This document shows, in pieces, positions 1 to 13,017 of a DNA stretch of 64,000 nucleotides. The number at the start of each line of letters is the position of its first letter. Positions within the stretch are counted from its first letter, which is position 1. Below the pieces are notes generated by a model. It searched no databases and was not told the origin of the DNA. It saw nothing but the letters and a program-made list of their open reading frames with translations. The stretch covers positions 310,001 through 374,000 of the forward strand of contig JANTQA010000030.1 in the NCBI GenBank assembly GCA_027625915.1. Direction: 5' to 3'. The translations under genes and the position numbers were made by a program. This stretch comes from Anaeramoeba flamelloides. Lineage: Eukaryota; Metamonada; Anaeramoebidae.

Positions 1-1
1 C

Positions 2-1210
2 ATAGAACTCCATGAAGACCCCCGAGGTGAGAATATCCCCGAAGACGTAGAAAGTGAACGTCAAAGAGTCATCGAGAATAATGACCCCATCAGATTGATC
101 AATTTGAAAAAAATTTATAAGGGTCAGGACGGTAACCCGGATAAATTGGCAGTAAACTGTTTAACTCTAGGAATCAAATTAAATGAATGCTTTGGAATCC
201 TGGGACCCAATGGCGCAGGGAAAACCACAACCGTCAATATCTTATCAGGGCTGTTCCCACTAACGTCGGGCCAAGCTAAAATTTGTGGCTTTGACGTTAC
301 ACGCGAAATGAACGAGATACATACTTTAATGTCAGTCTGCCCTCAGCACGATATCTTATGGGGCGACCAATCGGGTGAAGAAACTCTCGAGTTTTATGCA
401 CGAATGCATGGATTTAAAAACGAAAAATTAGACAAAAGAGTGAAAAAGACTTTAGAAGAGGTAGGCTTATACGACGATCGTAAAAAATTAATTAAAGAAT
501 ACTCTGGTGGTATGAAACGAAGGATTTCAGTTGCTTGCGCTTTAATTACCAATCCTCAAGTAATTTATTTTTTTTTTTTTTTTATTATAAAACTTTCTTG
601 TGTTGAGTTATTTTTAATTTAATTTTTCTTATTCTGTTGTGAATATTTAATTGTTTATTAATATTTAATATTATTCTTACATTTCAATAATATGTTACAA
701 AAAATAAAATAGGTAATTTTCCTCGATGAGCCTACAACTGGTTTAGATCCTGCCAGCAAAAGACAAGTTTGGGATGTCATTAGAAAAGCAAGGAAAAAAA
801 AATCCATTATTTTGACAACCCATTCAATGGAAGAGGCAGATTCATTATGTGACAGAATTGGTATCATGGCTAATGGGATATTAAGAACAATTGGTGAATC
901 TCAAGAATTAAAAACTAGATTTGGTAAAGGCTTTAAATTCATGGTGCATTGCAGCCTTGAAGACGAAGAAAGGGTGAAAAAATTTGTGATGGAATTATTT
1001 CCAAATGCAAATGAAATGAATTCTTTGGCTGGAACATCTAATTATGAAGTGCCCACTGATGAAGTTGTACTTTCAGAAGTTTTCCAAACATTGGAAGAGC
1101 AAAAAAATGATTTGGGGATTATTGATTGGGGCATCTCTCAAACCACTTTAGAAGAAGTTTTCCATGAAATTACGAAAATGGCTGAAGGGAAAGAACAATT
1201 TAATATTTAA
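2..1210 (+). CDS. ABCA-family ABC transporter, C-terminal nucleotide-binding domain (5' partial)
   Basis: ATP-binding cassette of an ABCA lipid-type exporter. The reading frame is open from base 2, so the gene starts left of the window. Two exons, 2-559 and 713-1210, join in phase 0 across a 153-bp intron (GTAATT..TAG), giving about 351 residues. The domain is complete: Walker A GPNGAGKTT near residue 68, signature YSGGMKRR, then across the splice Walker B VIFLDEP, D-loop TGLDP and switch histidine in TTHSMEEAD. The preceding ED-x-ER-x-RV stretch and the closing TTLEEVFHEI segment are typical of the linker and tail after an ABCA NBD. Members are membrane proteins of the plasma membrane or endolysosomes that move lipids; the membrane half is not in the window. 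The upstream exon uses more G/C-ending codons than the downstream exon. Family assignment is sure; the substrate is not. Confidence 0.93.
560..712 (+). other. Intron of the ABCA gene
   Basis: GT at 560 and TAG at 710-712. The junction restores the Walker B reading NPQ/VIFLDEP exactly in phase 0. T-rich just inside the donor, like most introns here. Confidence 0.9.
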
Positions 1211-4200
1211 ATCAGCCAATTGATAATTAGAAAATAAATTTTCATTTTTGTTTTCGTTTTCTCTTTTTTCCATTATATTTGAGAGAATTTAAATTTCCTA
1301 AATCCTCATTTCTGAAATTATTTTATTTTTTTTTTTTCAATTATTTTCTTTTGGTTTCTTTTTTCTTTTTTCTTTTATTTTTTTTCAATAAGTTAGAAAT
1401 ATGTGTATGTTTATATTAACATTTCTAATACGTTTATTAAATTATTATTTTTTTGTTTGCACAATACTTGTTTTTAAAAAATAAGTTCATCATTTTTTAA
1501 AATCATTTTTTTTTATAATTAAAACAAATAAAAAAAATAAAGAAATTTCAATTTTTAACTTTTTATTATATTTATTTTTATGAGTTGTTATATATAATAA
1601 CAAAATGATCATAAATAGTCATAAAATAACTCTAATAGTTTCAGTTAAAGTGGTGTAAACATGTTTAAAAAATTTTCAGTCAATTTCAAATTAAATGTGT
1701 TTAATATTGACTATTCATTCTCAATTTATATTTTCATTTTATTTTTTGTTCTGTTCACAATTTTCTGTTTTTTAATTTTCCAGACTTTATTTTTTGTAAA
1801 AAATTTCTAACTTTATAAGAGTAATTTTATTTTTTTAAAAATTATAATTAATGTTTTACTTTGATATAAGTTATTATAGAAAATGAATAGCAAATTTATT
1901 TTAAAATTTTCTTTTTTTAGAACATAAATGTACATAAAAAGTTAAATAACCAAATAGGATTAAAATAATACATTTATTTTGAAATAATAATTTAATTTGT
2001 TTTTTTTTTGTTTGGAATCGATTAATAAAAGATATCAAATTTTATAATTTTCATTTTATAAAATGTTTTTTATCATGTGAATGATGTGTATTTGTTTTAT
2101 TTTTTATTGTAATATTTTTTTTTCCATTAAGTTCAATAAAGATAAAAAAATTCCAGGGAATTAAAATCTTGTAAAATGGTCATTTATTTTTTGAATTCGT
2201 TTGAATCTAAAAATAAATTATATATATTTTCAGTTAAATTTTGCTTTTACTCTAATATTCAAAGAAGGTGTATTTTATTTATTGATTTTTATTTTTTTTT
2301 TTTCATTTTGTATAATTATTTAGAGAAAGGTATTTTAAAAATATTTATACAATATTTAATAATCCAGTGGATATTACTCTTCAACTTAACACAATTTTAA
2401 AAAATTTTGATATAAAATTACTCTGTAGATTAGATTATGTGATATATCTATAAAAAATTGTTGCTTTTTTTGGAAATGCTTTAAAAATAATTAAAATAAT
2501 TTGAAAATTGGAAAATATGTCAAATTCCATACAGCTGCCACTATTTGTAAGACAAAAACTTTGATCAAATACAATGTATAAAAAAATACAAATTAAATTA
2601 CAAAATTTGGATTCAGTTCAAATAAATTGTGTAAAAAATAATTCCTAATAATGTATTTGAATTTGAGATTTTTTGTTATTTAAATTTAGTTAAAAGACTG
2701 TATTTTAAAGGTAAAACTTGTAGTATTTTTCAAAAAATAGTTAATTTTATTTAAATATATTTTTTTATTTGTATTTAAATTCCCCTTCCATTTTAGGTTA
2801 ATGTATCTTCACGTCGGTTCGATTATGGCTTGGGTATATCGGGGTGGTTTGTGTGCTATGTTAGGGTTTTTTTTTAGGTTTTTAAAAATAATTAAGTGAG
2901 TAATAAAACTTTTTTAAATATTTCATGGGATTTAAAATTTCACTGAACCTTCCTGGTTAAAATTTTGTTTCGAAAATAGCTTTTATAGGATATTAAATAT
3001 TGATAATTTCAATTGTTCTGGGTTTTTAAAAGTTACGGTAATAAAATACTACCAGGTACAAAATAATATTTTTCTTTTTCCTTCCAATAAGATTAAAAAT
3101 TCGAAAATCATCACATAGCAATGAAATAAATCAAATTACTCTTCTAAAATATGAAAGAAAAAACAAATTGACCAAATTTGAAAATTAGCAAATTGTTAAC
3201 TAATTATACTAGATGATTTGAAATTAACTTTTTTAAGGTATATGTCTCTATTATTATTTTTTCAACCAGTTTTGAAATATTATTTCATTATCTAGAAATA
3301 TGTTTAATATTGGAAACAAACAGTGTTTTTCAAATCTAAGTAATTAGCAAAAAAATTTTTTTTTCAATCTCTATTAAATTTAGATAAAAAAAATAATTAA
3401 AAGTAGTCCATTAAGTCATACTATTGTTTTAAAAATCATGATTATCTTTATTTATTCGATATATTATCGAAAATAAGGTATAATAAATAATAAAATGATA
3501 ATATCACAATTCGTGATATTCTATTAAATCACAATAATTATCAAAAAATAGTGACAAATGTCAAAATATTGTTATTAAAAAATAAACCACGATATAATAG
3601 TTGATAGATTTTAGTACTAATTCAAAAATATTTTTTCAAAAAAAAATTTATTTGATCAAAAAATAGATCCATTGAAAAAAAAGTTATTCTTTTTAAAACC
3701 TTCAAAAAAGATACTGGATTCAATCATGGGTCAAATCAAAGAATTTTGTTGGATTTTTTGTTTGATTTGGTTTACAAACTTATCGATCCTTTTAGATCAA
3801 TAATAATAATAACTTATGATTATAAATATTTCCTCAGTCAAAACTGGTGTTATGAATTTTGTTGAAAAATAGAGATAAACAACCGGTCCTTCAGATTTTC
3901 CTTAAAGAAGGTGTTCTGAGGGTAAAACATTTTCTTTATTCTATGGCATCTGGTAGGTGGTTGGTAAAAATTAAAAAACTTTCACAGCAGTCATAACGAC
4001 ATTATCACAGATTATTTAGATCCATTGTACATTTTTTTTTCTTTTGTTTATTCTTCTTCTTTAAGTATCTTGGCTTTTTACAGAAAATACAACTAGGTTT
4101 TGGCGGTTTTTTTAATTTTTCATTAATAACAGGGAAAATCACTCTTTCTTCTTTTTTTTAGCTCGTAAAGGTAATAACGGAATTAAAAAAAAAAACTAAA

Positions 4201-5002
4201 CATATTTTATATTCAAGTACAATTTTTAAATGGATTGTTATTCATTTTATACTAAAAATCACTATTATTTTACTTTTCTAAAAAAAAAAAGAGAAAAGAA
4301 ACAAAAACATTTTTTTTGACTACAAACAGTCCTGTTCCTTTTACATACGCTTTCTGTCTTCCATACCTTCCAAACACTTGCAAACACGTTCTCAATCTTA
4401 CAAAAACATTCTAACATTTTTAAAGAGGTAAAGCGTTCCAAGAGTGACAAGGCATTTTAAAATACAAGGGATTTTTTATAGTGTGATTTTAAAAAATTCA
4501 ATCAAAATTCTACTATTGAAATTTAATTGAAAAGAAATTTAAAGATTAATGAAATTCCAAAACTCAAAACTTTTAAATCAAAAATAATAAAAATTTCTAT
4601 AAAATGTTCTTAATTTAAAATATATTTATTCTCATGTGAAGTTCATTTTTTGTATTCTTTTTTATTTCCATAAACGGTTTATATCACTTTTTACCTCAAT
4701 CAACAAAGATAAAAAAGTATTTGATTTTCAAATTTATTTTTTCATATAAGACGGCACGGTTATATGAAGTATGATCGTTGTTATTCTAGCTAGTGTAAAA
4801 TAAAAATCCAAAGTTAAATTTTAGAAAAAATAAAAAATAAGTAATTAAAAAGGTAACAAAAAAAAAAATTTGTTTTAATAATGTAAATAATAAAATTTAA
4901 ATTTATTATGAATCACGAACATCTATTCTGAACTTAATATATTGAAGTTCTTAAAAAAAAAATAAAGATCTTTTTTAAATAAGACTAAATATAATTATAT
5001 AT

Positions 5003-5039
<37 letters not shown>

Positions 5040-5120
5040 CACCAATTTTCTGTAATTTTTTGATTTTAAAGATCGGAAATTACTAAATTTCAATCTTTAA
5101 TGATTTGAAGTTTGGGTTTT
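1211..5120. other. Gene-free AT-rich stretch
   Basis: Convergent gap between the 3' ends of ABCA and RPL17. No reading frame with family resemblance was found. A small perfect palindrome (AATATCAC/GTGATATT) lies near 3502-3522. A G/T-skewed patch lies at 2805-2870 and a C-skewed patch at 4320-4400, neither identified. A (TA)n run lies at 5005-5036. Confidence 0.6.
5005..5036. repeat. (TA)n microsatellite
   Basis: About 16 uninterrupted TA units downstream of the RPL17 stop codon. Confidence 0.95.
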
Positions 5121-5906
5121 TTAGTTTTTGATTTTCTCTCTATTAACTTTTTTTTGATGTTTCTTTTGAGACAAAGGTTTGATTCTATCCTTTTTTTTAG
5201 GGTTATACCATTTCTGTTCTGAAACAAACAATTGTACATGGCATGGTCTTGAGCAATATCTGGTGATTCTACCATGTGCCTTGAAAGTTCTTCTTCTTCC
5301 TTTTGGGGCTTGGTTGACTTGGACGTGAGTGATTACCATTTTGTCAAGATCCAATTCTTGTTCTTTGGCATTGGATTCTGCGTTTTTTAACATGTCTAAT
5401 AAGAATCTTGCTGACTTTTCTGGCCACCTGGCAAAGATTGCCTTGAAGTTTTTGGCTGCGCCGTGTCTTCCTGTTCCTTGGTTGAATTTTCTGAATGGTA
5501 CACATTGTCTCTTTTCAACTACATCTTGAAGATATCTTTGTGCATTACGTAGCCCTCTTCCTTTGATTGCTCTTCCTGTTTCACAGGTGTTTTTGAAGTG
5601 TACTTTTAAATTGGTACCTTTTGCTCGGACGGATCTTTTTATTTTGAAGAGTTTGAAAGGTTGTTTTTTTTTTTTTGTTGGTTTTATTTTTTTGTTGTTT
5701 TTTTTTTTGAGTGGTTGAATATTTTTGTTGGGTGTTAGTAAATGGAAAAGAAATTAGAATAAAAAGAAAAGCAAAACGAAAAAAAAAAAAAAAAAAAAAA
5801 AAAGAAAAGTAATTAAAAAAGAAAAAAAGATTTCGTTTGTGCAATTGAAAAAAAACACAGTAAATTGGAAATCAAACCTTTTTGGTAATTTTTTGGAATA
5901 TTTCAT
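5121..5906 (-). CDS. RPL17: 60S ribosomal protein L17 (uL22)
   Basis: Large-subunit protein uL22, which lines the peptide exit tunnel. On the minus strand, exon 1 is 5906-5878 (ATG then AAA TAT TCC) and exon 2 is 5634-5121, ending in TAA. They join in phase 2 to give 180 residues against 184 in human. Diagnostic strings are GTNLKVHFKNT, FLLDMLKNAESNA, APKGRRRTFKAHGRI and a lysine-rich tail. The intron (5877-5635, 243 bp) starts GTTTGA and carries a TACTAAC-like branch site; the first AG after it is the acceptor used. The tiny 29-nt first exon is inferred from matching phase and the KYS start, which fits the RYS start of human L17. The gene is divergent from RPL36A, with 198 bp between start codons, so a shared promoter is likely. 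Confidence 0.95.
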
Positions 5907-6104
5907 TTAAAAAGCTCTATAAATTAAAAAAAAATGATTAAAGTAAATCCAAATCACACTGATTTATTTGAATGATTTGTAAATAATCAGATTTATTACA
6001 TATCCTCCACCTAAAAAGAAACATACCATATAAAATGATCAAGAAGACAACTAATAAAAAAAATCATTTTTTTTCTTTTCTTAAATTAAATTTAAATATT
6101 TCAA
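5907..6104. promoter_or_regulatory. Shared upstream region of RPL17 and RPL36A
   Basis: Only 198 bp separate the two divergent start codons, so both 5' UTRs and any promoter elements must lie here. T-rich tracts face both genes. No TATA box or known ribosomal-protein motif could be assigned. Bidirectional use is inferred from spacing alone. Confidence 0.45.
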
Positions 6105-6646
6105 ATGGTATTCTGGCCAAAAACAAAAAGAACCTATTGTAGAAAATGTAAAAAACATACCGTTCATAAAGTCGGTACAGCTAAAAAAGGAAAAGAGTCC
6201 AGTCTTTCTCAAGGAAGAAGAAGATACGATCGTAAACAAAGTGGTCATGGTGGTCAAACAAAGCCAATTTTCCATAAAAAAGTATGTTTCTTTTTTTTTA
6301 AAAAAATATTTACTATTGGATGAATTGATCTTTATTCTTCAATCTTTAATTGATCTTTCTTCATCTTTTTATTTATGAGGCTTGATCTTATTAATTTTTT
6401 ATTAATCTTTTTTTTTAAAATTTTTGCTTTTTATTTTATTTTTTTTTTTAAATTTCCTTTTTGTTTGTTAAACAAAAAACTTTTTTTTTTTTTTTTTTTT
6501 TACTCGTAAAGGTTAAACAAACCAAAAAAATTGTTGCCAAATTGACTTGCTCAAAATGTAAACAAGTAAGAGTATCATGTGTAAGAAGATGTAAAAGATT
6601 TGAAATCGCAGATTCCAAAGGAAAAAAGAATGAACCAACATGGTAA
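6105..6646 (+). CDS. RPL36A: 60S ribosomal protein L36a/L44 (eL42)
   Basis: Large-subunit protein eL42, near the E site. Exon 1 is 6105-6281 and exon 2 is 6512-6646, joined in phase 0 across a 230-bp intron (GTATGT..AAG), giving 103 residues. The strings [34 protein letters not shown] and [12 protein letters not shown] are unmistakable. Four cysteines (CRKC early, CSKC late) complete a zinc ribbon. The late pair is C-x2-C here, where animal L36a has a longer spacing. Start: first ATG of the frame, giving MVFWPKT, comparable with the MVNVPKT start of animals. Stop TAA follows the EPTW end directly. Confidence 0.97.
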
Positions 6647-9600
6647 TGTCGATAGTTTTGAAAAAAAATTTATGTTATTTGCACTGTTCATTTTTTAATA
6701 ACTCTTTTTTTTTCTCTATAAAATTCTCTTATCACAAACGTAAAAAAAAAAACAAAAATACATAAACTTTATTTTTTTTATTGGTTTGTTTGTATGAAAT
6801 CCTTGAGATTTTACAAACAAAAAATAAAAAGGGTATTAATTTAGAACTTAAACGTAAATAAAAAATTCCTTCTTTAACACATTAACAAAATTCTTTTTTT
6901 TTTTTTTTTTTTTGGCTCAAATATGAATTTTTTTTTTGAAAATCTTATTCATTATGGGAGAGAAAATGTCTAATTGTAAGACATTAATTTAAATATTTGG
7001 TTCTCATTTTGAAAAATATCCTATTTTAATTAACCACCTATTCTATTAATTGTGAGTTACATCATTTTGTCACTCACAGATAATCTTAATCATACTATTG
7101 TCTAAAATTAAAGTATATCGTAATTCAAGTTAAATCTCTTGTAGAAATAGATCCCTAAAATAATAATAAATAAAGTTTATCTTTCCATTAAATGTTTAAA
7201 AAAAAATAAAAAATCTATTTAATCATCAAGAGTTGATATTTTATTTTTAGATTTCAATAGATTTGCCGTTGTTGTAATTTTATGAATTCAAGTGAATATT
7301 TCTGAAATTGGATGAGAACTTGTGATAATTTTAGATATTTAACTCAAAGGAAATAATTAAATCTTCATTTTTAATATTACTGTTGAGAGAAAAATGTTGG
7401 AAATAGAAAAATAGTTTGACACCATTTTTGATTGGGAACATTAGTACAATTGAAAATCAAATCCTATTGATAACTAGGTGACTTTTATATAAATCCAGGT
7501 TTAAATGTGTTACAAGTTCATTAATTTATGGTTTGTGTAGAATACTCATTTGATTGGTTGATAACTAAAGTAGATCATGCTATTTTAACAAAAATCCTCT
7601 TTTTAGTAAAGTTTAATATAATTCTGAAAATGGTAATTTTTAAACTTGCTTTAGATTATAAGAGATAAGTTTTTGAAAAGGTAGAATCACATTAATCGTT
7701 ATTCTAATAAGTAGATTATTGTCATTTTCTTTAGTTATTTTACAAACGAAAGAAATTGAAAATCATTTTCAGTCGTGTTTAAAATTAAAATTGCTGTCCA
7801 ACTATTTTTCTCTTTACAAAATTTTTCTTTCAACAGTTGACTTGAATTTATCGAAATGTCAATTTTGTGGCTTGTAAAAAAATCAATCTAACAATTATTT
7901 TAAGGTTTTGATATTAAAAATCTATTTTAATAAACTTTTCAAAGATTAGAGTAAATAATTTTAAATAGGTATTAACACACGAGTTTAATGCCACTAATAG
8001 AAACAGATAGCAGATGTCTTATTGGAAATTCATTCCCCCTTTGTTACAAGAAAAAGATATACCAATACTAACAATTTCAATATCTTTTTAATTTCTTTAT
8101 TTAAAATTTGAAGATTTTTCGTTGTAATCTTCAAAACTCTTATTTGGTAATAACTTTTTTTTACAAGAAGGTGGGGAATTGACAAAGTGGTTATATTCTT
8201 GTAAAAATAATCATAAACAACACACCCCATAAGCTAATAGCATGATATCTGATAAGGTCAAAATTGTCCCTTTTTAAAATGCTTTTTTTTTTTTTTTACC
8301 TTCAATTATTTTTAAATTTAAAAATCATCAATTCTTAAAAAACAAATAAAAAATATCAATCCATATTGTTTTTGTTGTAAATTTCAATGAATGAGTTTAA
8401 AAACCGAAACTAAAAAGTTTCATCTTCAACTTCATGAAGACTTTTCCAATTCAAAAAGAAATTTATAACAAATTTACTTTACTAAATACACAGAAGATCT
8501 ATGTATATAAGAATACATTTTTTTGTTTCAATGTTAAAAGGGGTTTTATCACTTTTAAACTCACTTTTGTCATAATTACTTAGTTCAATCATCCAGTTTT
8601 CTTTTTTCTTTTCTTTTTATTTGTAATTTATCGAAATATTTTGTTAACTTTTCAAATATAAAAATGAAATTCCCATTTTAAAAATTTTTAGATTGTTATT
8701 TTTGCTCTAATTTATTTATTAATTTTATATATATATATATTTTTTTTGTTTTAAATACAAAATTCCGTGTTAAAATGTGGGCGAAATTAAGACCTTTCCC
8801 CAGATATCCCTAATACAACAATAGTGTATTCTGGGTGAAAATAGCAACTATAATCAGTTATTTTTTTTTTTATTTTTTTTATTTTTAATTTAAATAATCC
8901 GAAAAAAAATATTATCTAAAAAAAGGTTTTCTAGTATAAAATTTAATTCACAATACATAAAAACGGAAATACATTAATCCTAAATAATAATAAACTAATT
9001 TTTTTTTTTTTTCAAAACTTAAAACAAAAAAACAGGAATAGTAATAATCACCATTGATAGTTTATGGTAATAATTTTGATTTTTGATTCATTTATAACGT
9101 TTTTTCATTGTGTTTTTTTCTCTTTTGTTTTCCTTCTGTTTTTTAAATATTATAATAGTTTACCCGAATTTGATTTTTTTTTTTTGAATTTATGATAATG
9201 AGATCTATTAAAATTGATTCTTTCAATCCTTTGAGTTATGGGATATACTATTGTTAATCACGGATAGGTGAATTATATTAATATTGGTATTTTTCCATTT
9301 TATATTCCTCTAGAGTATTATGGGAAAGTGTTATCACCTATTGGAGAGTATCGTATAGTTTATAGGTTTATTTTAATTTCTAGAATAAAAAAAAAGTAAA
9401 TAATCATTTTCTGAGATCCAAGAAGATTTAATAAAAAAACGATTTCAATTACTTCTTTTGAATTCTGGAAAAACCAACAACATTGGATATTTCTTAATTT
9501 GATTATACATATAAAATATTTTTCAGTCAAAGGGACCCAGTTTTATTAAAGAAATAGAACGAATTCTGTGAGTTTAATTCATTATTCTTCTCAAACTAAA

Positions 9601-12016
9601 ATTTCAATTTTTAGATCAAAATCATTTTTTCTCATCTTGTATTTTGATTTTTTTTTTTTTCTTTTACTTCGTTTCTTTTTTTTACAATCTAAATTTGAAA
9701 AAAAAATGTTTGTAACTCCAAATTAACAATTTGAAAAGTTAAGCATTGTATGTTCTTTTAAAATTCATATATTTATAAGTAAAGTATCTGATTGATAACA
9801 ATTTTAATTTCCTATAGAAATTGAGAATTTTGCACGAGGTGTTTCAATGAATGGGGCCCAAAAAAAAAAATTAATATTTTTTATTTTTTGAAATTTATGG
9901 TTTTTTTAGGCTTTTCTTTTATGATTATCAGCCCTAATATGAAGTTAATTATTTCTCGTATTTCTTAACAATCAAAGTTTGGTTGATTCTCAAAAATGAA
10001 GTGACTTTTTCATTTTTGGTAGGGCCAATTTGAGTGAAATGGAGTTTATAAGTATCATTTTTTTAATATAATATTATACTTATTTTACTTTTCCCCCCTC
10101 CCAGTTCTTATATTTTGATAATTTCATTTAAGTGGGCTATTTTCACCAATAAATCAAATAAAATTGGTTTCTATGAAATACGAAAACTCAAAATACAATC
10201 AGTTGATAGTATTTTACAATTTACCTAATGATAATTGAAGATAGAGATTCAAGAAATTTTGTAATAAAAAATTTCAATCAGATTGTTTAAAATTTTGAAC
10301 ACATTGGTTTTTATTTTTCCCCTTTATTATTTTTTTCTTTAATCTGTATAAAAAGAGTATTAATATACATGTATATTAAATAACACATGTTAACTTGAAA
10401 AGTGATTTGATCTTGATGTTTTTAAAAAAAAAAAAATTAATAATTTTTTTTTGGAAATTTTTGATTTTGAGAGTTACCAAACTGTTGATAAGGAATGGAT
10501 ATTTTTTCATGTTCTTTGTTTATTATGCCTTCCATTGAACAGGGTGGAAATACGTTTTTAATTTAATTTTTCAAATATCTTTTTTTTTAAAAACTTTCAA
10601 ATTCCTTTTATAGACCGAGAAATTTACCAAAAAATTATATACAAGATCAAATTTTATATTTGAAACAAAATTTGAATTATTATTATTAACAAACTATAAA
10701 TTCCGTGTTGTTTCTAATATAAAAAATGTAGAAACTCATACACGTATTTATAACATATTTACTCTTATTTAAGCCTGGGAACTAGAAAAAAATATATATA
10801 ATGTAGATTTTTATTTTACAGTGAGTTTAATTGGCCTTTACTACACAAAAACAAATCTTAGATCTTATAACCTCTATTTTAACATGATGAAAAGTATTTT
10901 TGTTTGAAAAAAATATAGTGTTGTTTCTTAATTATTCATGAAACAATCATTTTTCAGTTTTTTTATCTCAAAAGGGCAAATTTCACCACTTACAAAGTTC
11001 TTCAAAGGCTCTAATAAACGAAAAAAAATAAAATTAACCATTCATGAGTGAATACAATTATGTTTTTCTAATATAGAAATCTTATTAATTAACTTGGTTT
11101 TTTATTATTAAATAACTAACTTAAAAGTTTAAGATTCACAATCCCATAAACTGGAAAAAAAATCGATGATATTTTTTTACAACTGTGAAACCACTATTAA
11201 AAGTTATATGAAGTCAAAGATCAATCATCTAAGAACCAAAATAACATGTACTTACACCAGATAATAGATGATTTTTTTCCAGTTTCAGGGATTGTAAACC
11301 TTAATCTTATTGAAAGTACCTTTAAAATTGATTTAGTATTTAATATACATATGGTCATTAACTTTGGTGTTGTATTAGAACAAGAAGCAGAAAAAGGGTA
11401 CGGATTTAATTTAAAAACACTGATTTTGTAATCAATTACAAGATACTGTTAATTGTAAAATAAAAAGATCAAAATTTACATTCATATTTCGGTAAAAAAA
11501 ATAATCTTTCAAGAATCAAAACAAATTCTTCAAGTCTTCAATTCTAAAAAGGACAATTAATAAATTTATCTGGTTTTATGAATTAAAAATGTGAAATGAT
11601 AACTGATTTAATAATATAATATTGGAAAGATCTATAAAAAATTTTGTACAATTTATTTTACAACTAATAATATTTTGATAAAACCAAAATCATAAACCAA
11701 CAAGAAACAATTCGATTTCTAATTGTCTTAAGGACTAAGAAAAAGAAAATCGGGTGTTTTTTCAATAATTGTTCCCAGGCTTCACCTCACAAGTTTTTAA
11801 AAATCATAAGCTTTCTTTTTGAGGAAAGTGAAAACATTTGAAAAACTAGACCCTCCCTAAAATGAATAAAATTGAATTGTGGTGAAAAAACTTGCCTTTT
11901 ACTTGCTCAGGTTATATTTATTGTTTTCCAGAATGTTTTTTTCATCATTTTTTTATTTTTTACTTTTTTTCCGATCTTCAAAAAGTTTTTAAATTTTTTT
12001 TATTCTTTCTTTTGTA
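6647..12016. other. Gene-free AT-rich stretch with one DNA-transposon relic
   Basis: 5.4 kb between RPL36A and the LRR gene. Only short, low-complexity reading frames occur. The one assignable element is a degenerate MITE at 9514-10046. The patch 8765-8850 is slightly GC-richer than its surroundings but could not be identified. Confidence 0.6.
9514..10046 (+). mobile_element. Degenerate MITE, CAGTCAAAGGGGCCCA family, copy C
   Basis: The left end reads TTTTTCAGTCAAAGGGACCC and the right end GGGCCAATTTGAGTGAAA followed by GGAGTT. These align with the inverted ends of the two better copies at 16163-16862 and 61184-61886. TA flanks both sides, as in Tc1/mariner-type insertions. About 533 bp, shorter than the other two and more diverged, so an older, internally deleted copy. 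Non-autonomous; no transposase frame. Confidence 0.6.
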
Positions 12017-12980
12017 ATGACTGAAGAACTTGATCCAGAAAAAATTGTTGAAAGAGCAACCAAATCAAAAGAAACTTATCTTGATCTAAGTCGTAGAAAT
12101 TTGCATAAATTGCCACCAGATATCATTAGGGTTACCTCCCTTGTTGAACTTTACCTGTTTGTTTTTTTTTATTTTTTTTTTCTAATAATTTCTCTTGAAA
12201 AGGTTTCTTTCCCTTTTGTTCTTATTCAAACTTTTTTATGAATTTTGTTACTGAAGAAACCTTAATAAATTTTTTTTAATTTATTTTTTTCTTCTTCTTT
12301 TTCATTTTTATTTTTATTTTTTGTTAAATTTCTCTTTTTGTAATTTTTTTTTTATTCTTTTAGCTATGAAAATAAACTCGATGAACTCCCTGAAAAACTT
12401 GGAAATTTATCAAAACTAATTCGACTTTCACTTTCAGAAAATCACTTAACTTCAGTAAGATTTTTCTTTGTTTTTTTTTAACAAAAAAATATTTTTTTTT
12501 TGTCATGAATTTTTCAATCTCGTAAATGTTCTCACCCATCCCTTTTTTTTACAAAAAAAAAAAAAAAAAACAACAAACATTTGATTACCAATTTCTGTTT
12601 TTCAATTTATTAAAAAACTTTTTAGTTTCCAAATTCAATTGGTAAATTAAAACACCTTCAAATGCTAGATGTGAGACACAACAAGTTAACATCTTTGCCA
12701 AAATCTATTGGAAATCTTTCAAACCTTTCAAAATTATACATGAGATTTAATCAAGTTACCACACTTCCAAAAACAATTGGTAACTTAAAATCCTTGATGA
12801 TCCTTTCTTTAAGGCAAAACAAATTAGTTCAATTACCACCACAGGTTTGTTGAATCTTTTTCTTTTCTTTTTATTTTTTTTCATTTTTTTTTATTGTTTT
12901 TTTTTTTTTTTTTTTTTATTAACTTTTTAACTTTTGTTTTTTCAAAAAAAAATAAAAAACAATTCGAACGAATGGCGAAA

Positions 12981-13017
<37 letters not shown>

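Noticed and set aside
2805-2870. Possible tRNA, because of GGTTCGATT resembling a T-loop
   Set aside because: The flanking bases do not form a T-stem, and no anticodon arm or acceptor stem can be drawn.
4265-4450. 61-codon minus-strand frame with several cysteines
   Set aside because: Too short, no pattern resembling a known family, and the C-skewed patch it covers gives no better frame on the other strand.
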